From the NCBI GenBank assembly GCA_964508975.1, contig CAZDVQ010000027.1, positions 1-56,169 on the forward strand: 56,169 nt of DNA, written 5' to 3'. Shown in pieces: positions 40,088 to 48,764 of the stretch. Below the pieces are notes generated by a model. The model searched no databases and was not told the DNA's origin. It was given only the letters and a program-made list of their open reading frames with translations. The translations under genes were made by a program, and so were the position numbers. The stretch comes from CAZDVQ01 sp964508975. Lineage in GTDB: Bacteria; Bacteroidota; Bacteroidia; Chitinophagales; Saprospiraceae. How positions within the stretch are numbered: position 1 is the stretch's first letter; every line of letters begins with the position of its first letter.

Positions 40088-41068
40088 CTAAATCAAACCC
40101 ATTTTTTTAGCTTCCGAGATGGCGTTCTTAACGAGTTGGTATTTAAGCTGTAAACGTTCAGCAATTTCTTTTAGGCTAATACCTTCTTTGTATTGCTTGA
40201 TAACTTCAAAGGTGTTAAAAATGCCCTTTTCCATGCCTTTTTCCAAACCTTTTTCCATGCCTTTTTCCATGCCTTTTTCCAAACCAGCGGCCTCGTATTG
40301 TTCTTGCAGTGTATAAGGAGTCTTTTTCATGTTGATTTGATTAAGTAATGTTTTGAAATTTTGTTCAAACTGTACCTTGTCCATCCGTGAGGTGCGAAAA
40401 AAGTAGCTCAAGGATTGTGCGAAGAGTTGCTCGTTTTGCTGGAGCACCTCATGCGCCTGGACCATTTCCCCAAGCATTTGCTCCTCGTAGTCGGGTTCGT
40501 GTACCGCTCCTAGTGTCAAAATGGCGTAACGCGTAAGCTCTAGCTTGTACCTAGCCAACTTTTTCTGGAGGTCTTTAGATAGATGCTCAAAGATAAAATC
40601 AAAATTAGGCACAAAACGTTCAAGTACGCTATTTTTTAGCCCTAAAATTTCAACGATCGACTTTGGTCTCCAGTTTTTCTTGCCTTGGTAAACCAGTATG
40701 GGCAGCACGAAGCGTGGCTTCTCACCGCCCGAGATGTCCTTGCGCATGATGGCGCAGATGTATTCGAGCAATTGCAGCGACACGTGGGCATCCCCCGAGT
40801 ACTTGTGCTCAAAGAGGAAGGCCGTGTGGAGTTTCCCATTCTGGCCGGGCACTTGCCACACCACGTCGCTGAACGACTTGGCTAGGTCAGGGCCTAGGTA
40901 GCTAGCCGTTTCCAGTTCCATCCCGTCGAGCTGGTACAGGGCCAGTACATCGGCGGGCAGGGTGTTTTGCAGGAAATCAAGCACGACTTCCTTCATGCTG
41001 AACACCGCCTTGAACATCTCGTCGTGCGGGCTTTGTTGATTGGTTGTTTTGTTTTTGATAGTCTTCAC
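40088..41068 (-). CDS. Rpn-family recombination-promoting nuclease (PD-(D/E)XK)
   Basis: 326-residue protein of the Rpn/putative-transposase family. PHDEMFKAVFS at 14-24 is the family's N-terminal signature; the nuclease residues are D68 (SDVVWQV), E87 and K89 (FLFEHK), all intact. Near the C terminus are LEKGMEKGMEKGLEKGMEKG repeats coded by 12-bp tandem units (40227-40286), then a helix-turn-helix-like segment (GISLKEIAERLQL) and KKMGLI. Rpn proteins in E. coli promote RecA-independent DNA exchange. Shares its phased upstream motif and tail design with the protein at 15968, although the nuclease cores are from different subfamilies. Confidence 0.9.
   Translation of the reverse strand: MKTIKNKTTNQQSPHDEMFKAVFSMKEVVLDFLQNTLPADVLALYQLDGMELETASYLGPDLAKSFSDVVWQVPGQNGKLHTAFLFEHKYSGDAHVSLQLLEYICAIMRKDISGGEKPRFVLPILVYQGKKNWRPKSIVEILGLKNSVLERFVPNFDFIFEHLSKDLQKKLARYKLELTRYAILTLGAVHEPDYEEQMLGEMVQAHEVLQQNEQLFAQSLSYFFRTSRMDKVQFEQNFKTLLNQINMKKTPYTLQEQYEAAGLEKGMEKGMEKGLEKGMEKGIFNTFEVIKQYKEGISLKEIAERLQLKYQLVKNAISEAKKMGLI
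40227..40286 (-). repeat. 12-bp in-frame tandem repeat (5 units)
   Basis: On the plus strand: TTTTCCATGCCT, TTTTCCAAACCT, TTTTCCATGCCT twice, and TTTTCCAAACCA. They code the KG(M/L)E tetrads. Confidence 0.85.
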
Positions 41069-41145
41069 CCATGTAAATTTTAAACGTTAAAAAATACTCG
41101 GTGAAGCGTGACGCAAAAATATGGTAAACACTTGGTATGTAGGTA

Positions 41146-41180
41146 GTTATACTTTATTCGGTTTGGTTATAATTTATTAC
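41146..41180 (-). promoter_or_regulatory. 20-bp-phased motif upstream of the second Rpn-type gene
   Basis: Read on the minus strand, GTAATAAATTATAAC (41180-41166) is followed by CAAAC and CGAATAAAGTATAAC (41160-41146), so the 15-base units start 20 bases apart. The arrangement matches 15936-15961 closely. A -7-like TATTTTTG lies 24 bases further down (41121-41114). Confidence 0.6.
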
Positions 41181-41215
41181 ACATAGAGGCTTGTTTTGGA
41201 ATAAGTACTATTTTT

Positions 41216-41331
41216 GTGCGCCCCCTGCGGCAGCGATGCGAAGGGGTGGGCGAAGCCCAGACCGCGAAGCGGGCCGAGCGAACAGCGAGCCCCGTAGCGT
41301 AGCGCCGACCGCAAAGCGGGCGGGCCGCCCA
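41216..41331 (-). repeat. R1 mosaic GC-rich intergenic repeat (copy 12)
   Basis: Minus-strand reading: GGGCGGCCCGCCCGC, TTTGCGGTCGGCGC, TACGCTACGGGGCTCGCTG, TTCGCTCGGCCCGC, TTCGCGGTCTGGGC and TTCGCATCGCTGCCGC. Confidence 0.85.
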
Positions 41332-41368
41332 AATCATCAGCTTAAATCACACATTATCTTAATTTACC

Positions 41369-41818
41369 ATGCTGCAACTCATCCGCTGTTCTTCTGATAA
41401 TGCCGATTTTCAAACCCTAGTCCGTGCACTAGATGCCGACCTCGCCATCCGCGATGGCGCTGAACACGCTTTTTACGCGCAGTTTAATAAAATTGATACC
41501 ATTCAACATGCCCTGGTGGCCTACCAAGACCAAACGCCCGTGGGTTGTGGCGCTTTTAAACCATTTGACGATACCAGCGTGGAGGTAAAACGCATGTACG
41601 TGCCAGAACACTTGCGCGGGCAAGGTATTGCAGCGTCTGTGCTTGCTGAACTGGAAGCCTGGGCCAAAGAACTTAACTATAAACGTTGTGTGTTGGAAAC
41701 GGGCCTGAAACAACCAGAGGCCATCGCACTTTATACTAAATGTAACTACCAACGCATACCTAATTACGGACAGTATGCTGGTGTGGAGAACAGCGTTTGC
41801 TTTGAAAAAATGATTTAA
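41369..41818 (+). CDS. GNAT-family N-acetyltransferase
   Basis: 149-residue acetyl-CoA-dependent acyltransferase. The acetyl-CoA loop is RGQGIA at 83-88 after the MYVPEHL strand, and AIALYTKCNYQRI near the end is the usual GNAT motif B. The substrate is unknown. Three bases separate it from the CHAP gene, so the two are probably co-transcribed. Confidence 0.9.
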   Translation: MLQLIRCSSDNADFQTLVRALDADLAIRDGAEHAFYAQFNKIDTIQHALVAYQDQTPVGCGAFKPFDDTSVEVKRMYVPEHLRGQGIAASVLAELEAWAKELNYKRCVLETGLKQPEAIALYTKCNYQRIPNYGQYAGVENSVCFEKMI

Positions 41819-41821
41819 ACC

Positions 41822-42433
41822 ATGACCCAGCTCTTCAAGCCGAAGTATATTTTATTGGCCCTGTTCGTAGTGCTTGCTTTTGCAGGAATGCAGGCATTGC
41901 AAAAACACAGCCCTATGTTGCGAGGCAGCAATAGCCCCAAAATTGGCGATGCCATTGACAGCCTGAACGGCGTAAAGGTTTATTACAATGGTCCCATCAG
42001 CAATGTGTCGGGGCGCAACATGAGCAAGGATGGCTATAACCTGGGCCTTAAATACCAGTGTGTTGAGTTTGTGAAACGCTACTATTATCAACATCTCAAA
42101 CACAAAATGCCCGATAGCTACGGCCATGCCTACCAATTTTTTCAGACGGGTTTGAAAGACGGCGGGCTGAATAAACAACGCAACTTGACGCAATATACCA
42201 ACCCCAGTAAATCGAAGCCCAAAGTCAACGACTTGATCGTGTTTAAAGGCACTAGCTGGAACCAATACGGGCATGTGGCCATCATCTCGAAGGTAAATGA
42301 TACCGACATTGAAATTATCCAGCAAAATGCTGGTCCTGGTGGTAGCTCGCGCGAGCGCATCCCCTTGAAAAAGCAAGGCGAAAGTTGGCTCGTGCAGTAT
42401 GATACGGCAACTGGCTGGCTGCGTAAGTTGTAA
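41822..42433 (+). CDS. Membrane-anchored CHAP-domain amidase/endopeptidase
   Basis: 203 residues: an N-terminal membrane anchor (YILLALFVVLAFAGM) and a CHAP domain with the catalytic Cys80 (LKYQCVEFVKRYY) and His151 (NQYGHVAIIS); EIIQQNAG supplies a likely third residue. CHAP proteins cut peptidoglycan stem peptides or hydrolyse glutathionylspermidine; the periplasmic anchor favours a wall substrate. Translated just after the GNAT gene. Confidence 0.9.
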   Translation: MTQLFKPKYILLALFVVLAFAGMQALQKHSPMLRGSNSPKIGDAIDSLNGVKVYYNGPISNVSGRNMSKDGYNLGLKYQCVEFVKRYYYQHLKHKMPDSYGHAYQFFQTGLKDGGLNKQRNLTQYTNPSKSKPKVNDLIVFKGTSWNQYGHVAIISKVNDTDIEIIQQNAGPGGSSRERIPLKKQGESWLVQYDTATGWLRKL

Positions 42434-42451
42434 TGTAACTTTACACGCCTT

Positions 42452-42472
42452 AGAGTATGTTTGGACGTTTCG
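42452..42472. mobile_element. Remnant of the 76-bp inverted-repeat element (copy D, left end only)
   Basis: AGAGTATGTTTGGAC matches the left terminus of copies A and B and is followed by GTTTCG, also in the element, after a short deletion. The rest is missing. It lies right in front of the TonB-receptor -7 box. Confidence 0.6.
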
Positions 42473-42474
42473 CA

Positions 42475-42482
42475 TAACTTTG
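42475..42482 (+). promoter_or_regulatory. Possible -7 box of the TonB-receptor gene
   Basis: TAACTTTG, 20 bases before the ATG. The only TTTG upstream belongs to the element remnant and is 11 bases away, too near for a normal -33 box. Confidence 0.5.
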
Positions 42483-42502
42483 CGGTCTATAAACCCGCTG
42501 CT

Positions 42503-45484
42503 ATGAAACGCTCTATTGCCATTTTACTCTTTTTGTGTGCCCTGCAACAAAGCTATGCCCAAGTTGATGTTGAAGTATATGTAAAGGATTATATGTCCGA
42601 TGCTACCCCGTCGGGTATTACGGTGCTGTTGGTTAACCCTGATTTGGGCTATAACGAGCAGCAGCTTACTGATGCCCGGGGCCGGGTGTTGTTTAAAGGC
42701 TTAAACACTACGGGTAACTACTCCGTACTGATACCTGAGTCTGCGCTTTACCTTGCGGCTGAGAAAAAGGATATTAGCCTAAAAAGCAATACCAACGTCA
42801 GTGTGCAGATGGCCTTGGTGTCAAAGTTAAATATAGCCGTGCTGCTCTCTGGCGTGGATGTGTACAGCACCGCTTTGATCAATACCCGGAACGCCGAGGT
42901 GTCGTCGGCGCTTAACCGCAAAGAAATTGAAACACTCCCGCTGGAAGGCCGTGATATTACCCGACTGCTGTATCGCTTGCCCAACGTGGTGCAAGCCACC
43001 GGGTTTTATCCCGAGGCCCCCAACGTGGGTATTAACGGGGCTAATGGCCTGTATACCAATTACATGATTGATGGCATGGACAATAACGAGCGTTTTCTAG
43101 GTGGTATGAAGTTTAATATTCCAGTAGGTTTTAGCCAAGATATTAACGTGCTGACCAACAATTTTTCGGCGCAATACGGCCATACCGGTAACGGCGTGGT
43201 GAACGTTACCAGTCGCTCTGGTTCCAATCAATTGAGTGCCGAGGCCTTTTTGATCACAAGGCCAGGCCCTGCCCTCGATGCAGCCTCGCCGTATGCCCAA
43301 CGCGACTTGTCGGGCAACCAAGTTAAAGATGGTTTCCAACGCTACCAGGCAGGCTTTGGTGTTGGCGGCGCCTTGGTCAAGGATAAAACGTTCTACTACA
43401 TCAACGCTGAATATACCCGCGACATTAAGGATAACCTCTTGCGCTCTCCACAACTAAACGTGAATGAAACTGTACGGGGTAGCAATAATTTTAGCTATTT
43501 CAGCGCCCGCCTCGACCAGCACTGGAATGCCTATTTTAAATCGAGTTTGCGGGCTAACCTGGGCTTGATTAATATTGCCCGACAAGGTGGCGGCCTAGAA
43601 GGTGGCCTGGCTTTTCCCTCGGCTGCTAATGCCCAAGACCGCAACAGCTTCATCGTTGCTAGCCAAAATACCTACATGCGGAACCAATTTAAATCAGAAA
43701 CCAACCTGCAATACGCACAGTTCCGCTGGAATTACGCCCGCACCGCCAATCCATCCTCGCCAAACGTGAGCGTTCTTGCCCCCAACGGCGAAGTTGTTGC
43801 CCAGCTCGGGCACCCCGGCTACCTGTTCGACAGCCATGAGCAAACCATTCAAGTGCAACAACGGCTCAGTTTTTATACACAACGCCACACCATCAAGGCT
43901 GGGCTTGAAGTCATCTCGTCAAAACACGATTTATTTGGCGGCGGGAACCCCAATGGGTCTTACTTGGTTCAGCTCGACTCGACGCAGTTGGCGAGCCTCG
44001 CCAGCGCTGGCCTGGGCGCGAACTTGGGCATTAACGATATTCCCAATACGGTTAACGTGCTGAATTACAACGTTGAGCTTCGGCCAATGTCGTTTGGTGC
44101 CCGCCAAAATATTTACAGCTTTTACATCGAGGATGTCTGGAGTCTGCTCCCCGGTTTAAACCTGAACCTAGGCTTGCGCTATGATTACGACAACCTGAGC
44201 CAAGGTGGCGCTGCTCGGGGCGATTTCAACAACCTGGCGCCAAGGCTCAGTGCCAATTACAAATTGGATAATAAAAGTAGTATCCGTATGGGTTACGGCA
44301 TGTTTTACGATAAAATCAACTACGCCATCTACTCGGATGCACTCCAACAAAACACTACTTCCGATGATTACAAAAAGCAGTTGGCCGAGTTGGTGCGCCT
44401 GGGTCTGCTCCCTGAAAACACCGACATTGACCGTATTATTTTTGAGGGTAATTTGACGGCTTCAGATAATGCCGTTACCTACCTGCAAGGCACGCCAGCC
44501 AGCGTTTTACAAGCCCAGCGCGACAACGCCTTCAGCAACGAACGCCGTATTTTAAACCCCAACGGTTATCAAAATCCCTACTCCCATCAGTTTAGCCTCG
44601 GCTACCAGCGGGAAATCGGCAAAAACCTGCTGTTTTACGTTGATTTGGTGCATAACCGCTCCCATAATTTATTCCGTTTGCGCGACCTCAATGCTGCGGC
44701 CGAGTATCCCATCGACCCTGATAATGTGGTGGTACGCAGTGTTGCCGATGCTAACTTGAGTCGGCCAATTCCTATTGCAAACAACACGGCCACCATCAAC
44801 GGTGAGGTACTAAGCGGGGTAGCCCGCAGCGTGGTGATGACCGAAACCGCAGGCCGTTCAAACTACTGGGGCGCTAGCTTTAACCTGGCTAAGCAGCAAG
44901 GCAACGACAAGTACAGCTACCGTTTAATTTACACCTTGTCGAGCTTGCGCAACAACACCGAGGATATCAATTTCAAGGCCATGGATGCCAATAATTTTGA
45001 GCAAGAATGGGGCTACGGCATCAACGATAGGCGCCATGTGATTAACGGTATTTTTACTTATTACCCCATCAAGGGCTTGTCGTTTACCTTGGCGGGCTTG
45101 TTGCAAAGTGGCCAACCCATCAACCGGATTCCCGATGCTACCTTGTACGGCACGGCAGATTTGAACGGCGATGGCAGCTCATTTGCCGATGCCTACGTGG
45201 GCAATTCGGACAGGCACCCCGGCGAGGCCCGCAACAGTGATCGTTTGCCTTGGTCAAACACCTTCGACCTCAACGGGCAGTACACTTTCAAGCTGGGCAA
45301 AAGCAGTTTAAGCATCCGCGCCGATGTGTTCAACCTGTTCAACGCGGCCAACCTGAGCGGCTACAGCAACAACGCCACGCAAAGCAACCAGATACAGGTG
45401 GGTTCGGCCGCGTCGGGTTTATTGGTGCGGCGCAACGCATCGGCCCCAAGGCAGTTCCAGTTTAGCTTGTTGTATAGTTTTTAG
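42503..45484 (+). CDS. TonB-dependent outer-membrane receptor with N-terminal carboxypeptidase-regulatory-like domain
   Basis: 993-residue outer-membrane transporter. Signal peptide to QSYAQ; an Ig-like carboxypeptidase-regulatory-type domain at about 22-115; a plug from about 145 (EIETLPLEGRDITRLLYRLP, GINGANGLYTNYMIDGMDNN); then a beta-barrel ending in QFSLLYSF, whose terminal Phe is the BAM signal. ATG at 42503 opens the signal peptide. No SusD partner is next to it, so it is not a typical polysaccharide-utilisation locus. Substrate unknown. Confidence 0.93.
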   Translation: MKRSIAILLFLCALQQSYAQVDVEVYVKDYMSDATPSGITVLLVNPDLGYNEQQLTDARGRVLFKGLNTTGNYSVLIPESALYLAAEKKDISLKSNTNVSVQMALVSKLNIAVLLSGVDVYSTALINTRNAEVSSALNRKEIETLPLEGRDITRLLYRLPNVVQATGFYPEAPNVGINGANGLYTNYMIDGMDNNERFLGGMKFNIPVGFSQDINVLTNNFSAQYGHTGNGVVNVTSRSGSNQLSAEAFLITRPGPALDAASPYAQRDLSGNQVKDGFQRYQAGFGVGGALVKDKTFYYINAEYTRDIKDNLLRSPQLNVNETVRGSNNFSYFSARLDQHWNAYFKSSLRANLGLINIARQGGGLEGGLAFPSAANAQDRNSFIVASQNTYMRNQFKSETNLQYAQFRWNYARTANPSSPNVSVLAPNGEVVAQLGHPGYLFDSHEQTIQVQQRLSFYTQRHTIKAGLEVISSKHDLFGGGNPNGSYLVQLDSTQLASLASAGLGANLGINDIPNTVNVLNYNVELRPMSFGARQNIYSFYIEDVWSLLPGLNLNLGLRYDYDNLSQGGAARGDFNNLAPRLSANYKLDNKSSIRMGYGMFYDKINYAIYSDALQQNTTSDDYKKQLAELVRLGLLPENTDIDRIIFEGNLTASDNAVTYLQGTPASVLQAQRDNAFSNERRILNPNGYQNPYSHQFSLGYQREIGKNLLFYVDLVHNRSHNLFRLRDLNAAAEYPIDPDNVVVRSVADANLSRPIPIANNTATINGEVLSGVARSVVMTETAGRSNYWGASFNLAKQQGNDKYSYRLIYTLSSLRNNTEDINFKAMDANNFEQEWGYGINDRRHVINGIFTYYPIKGLSFTLAGLLQSGQPINRIPDATLYGTADLNGDGSSFADAYVGNSDRHPGEARNSDRLPWSNTFDLNGQYTFKLGKSSLSIRADVFNLFNAANLSGYSNNATQSNQIQVGSAASGLLVRRNASAPRQFQFSLLYSF

Positions 45485-45522
45485 GCCTGCGTTTTCAGGC
45501 GCTTAACCCGTAATTTTTGGTG

Positions 45523-45671
45523 ATTTTTTTGGGCGTGCCCCTCGCTTGTAGTGGCGTATGGCAATACGCCCCTACCGCTCGGGTCGCCACCCTACGCGCT
45601 CGCTGGACGCTCGGTGCCTGGCGGCACTGGCCGCTGGCGCGGCCACGCTCCGGTCGGCTCACGCGGTTTTT
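45523..45671 (+). repeat. R1 mosaic GC-rich intergenic repeat (copy 13) with nested hairpin
   Basis: TTTTTTTGGGCGTGCCCCTC, then a nested GTAGTGGCGTATGGCAATAC hairpin closed by GCCCCTAC, then CTCGGGTCGCCACC, CTACGCGCTCGCTGGACG, CTCGGTGCCTGGCGGCAC and GGCTCACGCGG. The hairpin sits at the same place as in copy 4. Confidence 0.85.
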
Positions 45672-45756
45672 TGAGCTGTTGTGGGGAAAATTTCACCGAT
45701 TCGGCTCTTAAAAGAAATCTGTATTCGCACGCCCTTGTTTGCATATGTCCGTTAAG

Positions 45757-45791
45757 CTCTAATCCCTAATCCCTAAAACCTAATACCTAAG
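45757..45791. repeat. Heptamer array H7
   Basis: CTCTAAT, CCCTAAT, CCCTAAA, ACCTAAT, ACCTAAG, period 7. It overlaps the stop of the phosphodiesterase gene. Confidence 0.65.
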
Positions 45792-46290
45792 ACAGGGCTG
45801 CCCTCAAGCCAAGTTCCACTACCTCTAGGTTGCTAATTTTACCTGCCACAATATCGAAACGCAGGATAGTGCGTACCTGGTGAAAGCCCTCTTTACCGGC
45901 CGCACCGGGGTTCATGTGCAGGATGTTAAGCTTGTTGTCGGGCATCACTTTTAGGATATGCGAATGCCCGCAAATGAAGAGGTTGGGCGGGTTGGCGATT
46001 AGTCTTTCGCGTACCCGTGGCGCATATTTGCCCGGGTAACCACCGATATGTGTAATCCACACATCAAGGCCCTCGCAGTTAAAACGGAGGTCTTCTGGAA
46101 AAACAACGCGCAGTTCATGGCCATCTATATTGCCATGAACCGCGCGGAGTGGCGCTATTTGCGCTAGGGCATCTGTTACTTTGGCCGAGCCAATATCGCC
46201 AGCATGCCAAATCTCGTCGCAAGACTTGAGGTGTTCGAGCATGCGCTCGTCCACGTGGCTGTGGGTATCAGACAGTAAGCCAATGCGCAT
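45787..46290 (-). CDS. YfcE/MJ0936-family metallophosphoesterase
   Basis: 167-residue calcineurin-like phosphodiesterase, cytosolic. Metal-binding motifs: D8 and H10 in SDTHSH, GDIG at 31-34, GNID at 53-56, and CGHSH near 120. The family hydrolyses phosphodiesters in vitro; the physiological substrate is unknown. ATG at 46290 overlaps the last base of the malic enzyme stop (TAATG), so the two are translationally coupled. Confidence 0.93.
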   Translation of the reverse strand: MRIGLLSDTHSHVDERMLEHLKSCDEIWHAGDIGSAKVTDALAQIAPLRAVHGNIDGHELRVVFPEDLRFNCEGLDVWITHIGGYPGKYAPRVRERLIANPPNLFICGHSHILKVMPDNKLNILHMNPGAAGKEGFHQVRTILRFDIVAGKISNLEVVELGLRAALS

Positions 46291-47468
46291 TAATCGCCGT
46301 CGTATGCTTCGCGAACAGCTTTGGCTACTTCGTAACCTACTTTTTCGTTGAGCGATGAAGGGATAATATTGTCGCGAGTAGGGTTGTTCACACACTGTGC
46401 GATGGCCTGGGCTGCTGCCAACTTCATCTTTTGCGTGATGCGTTTAGCGTGTGCATCGAGTGCCCCACGGAAAATACCGGGGAATGCCAACACGTTGTTG
46501 ACCTGGTTCGGGAAGTCGCTGCGGCCAGTACCCACGATGGCGGCACCACCTTTGTACGCTTCTTCCGGTAAAATTTCAGGATCGGGGTTAGCCAAGGCCA
46601 GCACGATAGGGTCTGGAGCCATGGTACGGATATCATCTGCGGTCAGGATGTTTTTATCGCTCACACCGATGAACACATCAGCACCCACGATAGCATCTTT
46701 AACCGTGCCCGAGATATTGTTGGGGTTAGAATAAGCCAAGAGCGCCTGTTTTGATTCGTTCAAATCGGTACGTCCTGCGTGGATAATACCTTTTGTATCG
46801 CAGAGGATGGCTTCTTTAACCGGGGTACAGATGCTTAAATCGCAGTTGATGCAACGCAAGAGTTGCGCGATGGCCACACCGGCTGCACCAGCACCGTTGA
46901 TGACAATTTTCATGTCTTCCATTTTCTTGCCCAACACTTTGCTCGCGTTGATCAATGCAGCTAGTACCACGATGGCGGTACCGTGCTGGTCGTCGTGGAA
47001 TACGGGGATGCCGAGGTCTTGCAAGCGGGCTTCCACCTCAAAACTGCGGGGCGCAGCAATATCTTCGAGGTTAATACCGCCAAATACTGGTGCGATGCGG
47101 CGGATGGTTTCTACGATTTCGTCCACGTCGGTAGTGTCGAGGCAGATAGGGAAAGCGTCAACGTTGCCGAAACGTTTGAACAACATGGCTTTACCTTCCA
47201 TCACGGGGATGGCGGCGTATGGGCCGATATTGCCGAGGCCAAGCACGGCAGTACCATCGCTCACCACGGCAACACAGTTACCCTTGATGGTATATTTGTA
47301 GGCCAAGCTGCTGTCTTCGGCGATGGCGCGGCATGGTTCGGCCACACCAGGCGAGTACACCAACGATAGGTCGTCGGCAGTGACGATGTCAATTTTACTC
47401 CTTACGGTTATTTTGCCACGAAGCTTCTCGTGCAAGTATAACGACTCTTGGTAAACGTCTTTTTTCAT
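46290..47468 (-). CDS. NAD(P)-dependent malic enzyme (short form)
   Basis: Oxidative decarboxylation of malate to pyruvate. 392 residues, the short form without the C-terminal phosphotransacetylase domain. Motifs: YSPGVAEPC near 38, the metal-binding FGGINLEDIAAP and FHDDQHGTA, the dinucleotide motif INGAGAAGVAIA, and ANPDPEI. Cofactor preference cannot be told. Coupled to the phosphodiesterase gene downstream. A -7-like TATCTTTG is 22 bases before the ATG. Confidence 0.95.
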   Translation of the reverse strand: MKKDVYQESLYLHEKLRGKITVRSKIDIVTADDLSLVYSPGVAEPCRAIAEDSSLAYKYTIKGNCVAVVSDGTAVLGLGNIGPYAAIPVMEGKAMLFKRFGNVDAFPICLDTTDVDEIVETIRRIAPVFGGINLEDIAAPRSFEVEARLQDLGIPVFHDDQHGTAIVVLAALINASKVLGKKMEDMKIVINGAGAAGVAIAQLLRCINCDLSICTPVKEAILCDTKGIIHAGRTDLNESKQALLAYSNPNNISGTVKDAIVGADVFIGVSDKNILTADDIRTMAPDPIVLALANPDPEILPEEAYKGGAAIVGTGRSDFPNQVNNVLAFPGIFRGALDAHAKRITQKMKLAAAQAIAQCVNNPTRDNIIPSSLNEKVGYEVAKAVREAYDGD

Positions 47469-47489
47469 TGGATATAATAGTTAGGGCTG

Positions 47490-47497
47490 CAAAGATA
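47490..47497 (-). promoter_or_regulatory. Possible -7 box of the malic enzyme gene
   Basis: Minus-strand TATCTTTG; a TTG lies 22 bases upstream, slightly beyond the usual distance. Confidence 0.5.
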
Positions 47498-47617
47498 AGC
47501 TTAAGTCACTGACCATGTGCAATCGTTTGCAAAAACTTGCAGGCTTCATGCCATCGGGTACAAAATTGTAACTTATGCTGTAACGAAAGAACATTGGCAA
47601 TTACTAATGGTTCATGC

Positions 47618-47731
47618 CAGTTCCCGCGCCAGCGATGCGAAGCGGTGGCCCGCAGGGCCAGACCGCAACGCGGGCCGAGCGAATAGCGAGCCGCGAAGCG
47701 TAGCGACGGCGAAGCCGGGGCGCCCCAAAAT
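47618..47731 (-). repeat. R1 mosaic GC-rich intergenic repeat (copy 14)
   Basis: Minus-strand reading: TTTTGGGGCGCCCCGGCTTC, GCCGTCGCTACGCTTCGCGG, CTCGCTATTCGCTCGGCCC, GCGTTGCGGTCTGGCC, CTGCGGGCCACC and GCATCGCTGGCGCGGG. It is the most complete match to copy 2. 47498-47617 holds nothing else recognisable. Confidence 0.88.
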
Positions 47732-47735
47732 AACC

Positions 47736-47784
47736 AACTATGAATATTGAACAATGAATTATGAACAATGAACAATGAACCAAA
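47736..47784. repeat. Heptamer array H8 (7 units)
   Basis: AACTATG, AATATTG, AACAATG, AATTATG, AACAATG, AACAATG, AACCAAA, period 7, next to an R1 copy. Confidence 0.75.
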
Positions 47785-47852
47785 AGCAAATTACACTTGC
47801 TACCTTTACATTTCAAATCATCTGTAACCCATCGTTTTAAAAACAGGTTTAT

Positions 47853-48764
47853 ATGTCCGACAATCTTTTAGAGATTAAAAGCGTGGTCAAAACTTACCAG
47901 CAATACACCGCGGTAAACGAGGTCAGCTTTAATGTGCCCCGCGGGAGCATTTTTGGTTTGCTAGGGCCCAATGGCGCCGGTAAAACCTCGCTCATCCGCA
48001 TGATTACCACCATCACCCGACCCGATGCCGGCCAGATTTTGTTCGATGGTCAGCCGCTCAACGAACAACACCCCGAGCAAATTGGCTACATGCCCGAGGA
48101 ACGCGGCTTGTACAAGAAAATGAAGGTTGGCGAGCAGCTCATGTACCTGGCCCAACTTAAAGGCCTGGGTGCCAAGGAAGCCCAAAAGGCGCTGGACGAG
48201 TGGCTGCAAAAGTTTGAGATTACCGATTGGTGGAACAAAAAAGTGGAAGAGCTCTCGAAAGGGATGCAGCAGAAAATACAGTTTATCGCCACGGTGATCC
48301 ACCGCCCCAAGCTGCTCATCCTCGATGAACCTTTCTCTGGTCTTGACCCGGTGAACACCAACATCATCAAGGACGAGATTGACCAATTGCACCGAGAAGG
48401 TACAACCATCTTGTTCTCGACCCACCGCATGGAGCAGGTGGAAGAGATTTGCCAGAATATCGTGCTCATCAACAAAGGGCAAAATATCCTGCAAGGCTCG
48501 GTGGCCGAGGTACAGCAACGCTTTAAGGAAAATCGCTTCCGCGTGGCATACTCAGGTACACTTCCCGAGACTTTGGGCGACGACCTGGAGGTGGTTTCCC
48601 GCAGCGACAAGGATATCGTTATCCATGCGCCCGAAGGACAAAACTCTAATACCTTGCTCCGTCGTTTGCTCGACCATCAGGTACACATCACGGCATTCCA
48701 CGAGGTATTGCCGAGCTTAAACGAAATCTTCATCAAACAGGTAGGAGGAAAATCACATGAATAA
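47853..48764 (+). CDS. ABC transporter ATP-binding protein
   Basis: 303-residue ATPase of an ABC-2-type exporter (NatA-like). Walker A GPNGAGKTS at 38-46, signature LSKGMQQ at 134-140, Walker B LLILDEP at 154-160, and H-loop STHRMEQ. The C-terminal 80 residues look like the DUF4162 domain typical of such exporters. Overlaps the permease gene by 8 bases, so the two form one complex. The substrate is unknown; Na+ or a drug is possible. Confidence 0.93.
   Translation: MSDNLLEIKSVVKTYQQYTAVNEVSFNVPRGSIFGLLGPNGAGKTSLIRMITTITRPDAGQILFDGQPLNEQHPEQIGYMPEERGLYKKMKVGEQLMYLAQLKGLGAKEAQKALDEWLQKFEITDWWNKKVEELSKGMQQKIQFIATVIHRPKLLILDEPFSGLDPVNTNIIKDEIDQLHREGTTILFSTHRMEQVEEICQNIVLINKGQNILQGSVAEVQQRFKENRFRVAYSGTLPETLGDDLEVVSRSDKDIVIHAPEGQNSNTLLRRLLDHQVHITAFHEVLPSLNEIFIKQVGGKSHE

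Noticed and set aside
41852..42475. 207-codon open frame antisense to the CHAP gene
   Set aside because: Shadow of a gene with complete catalytic motifs.
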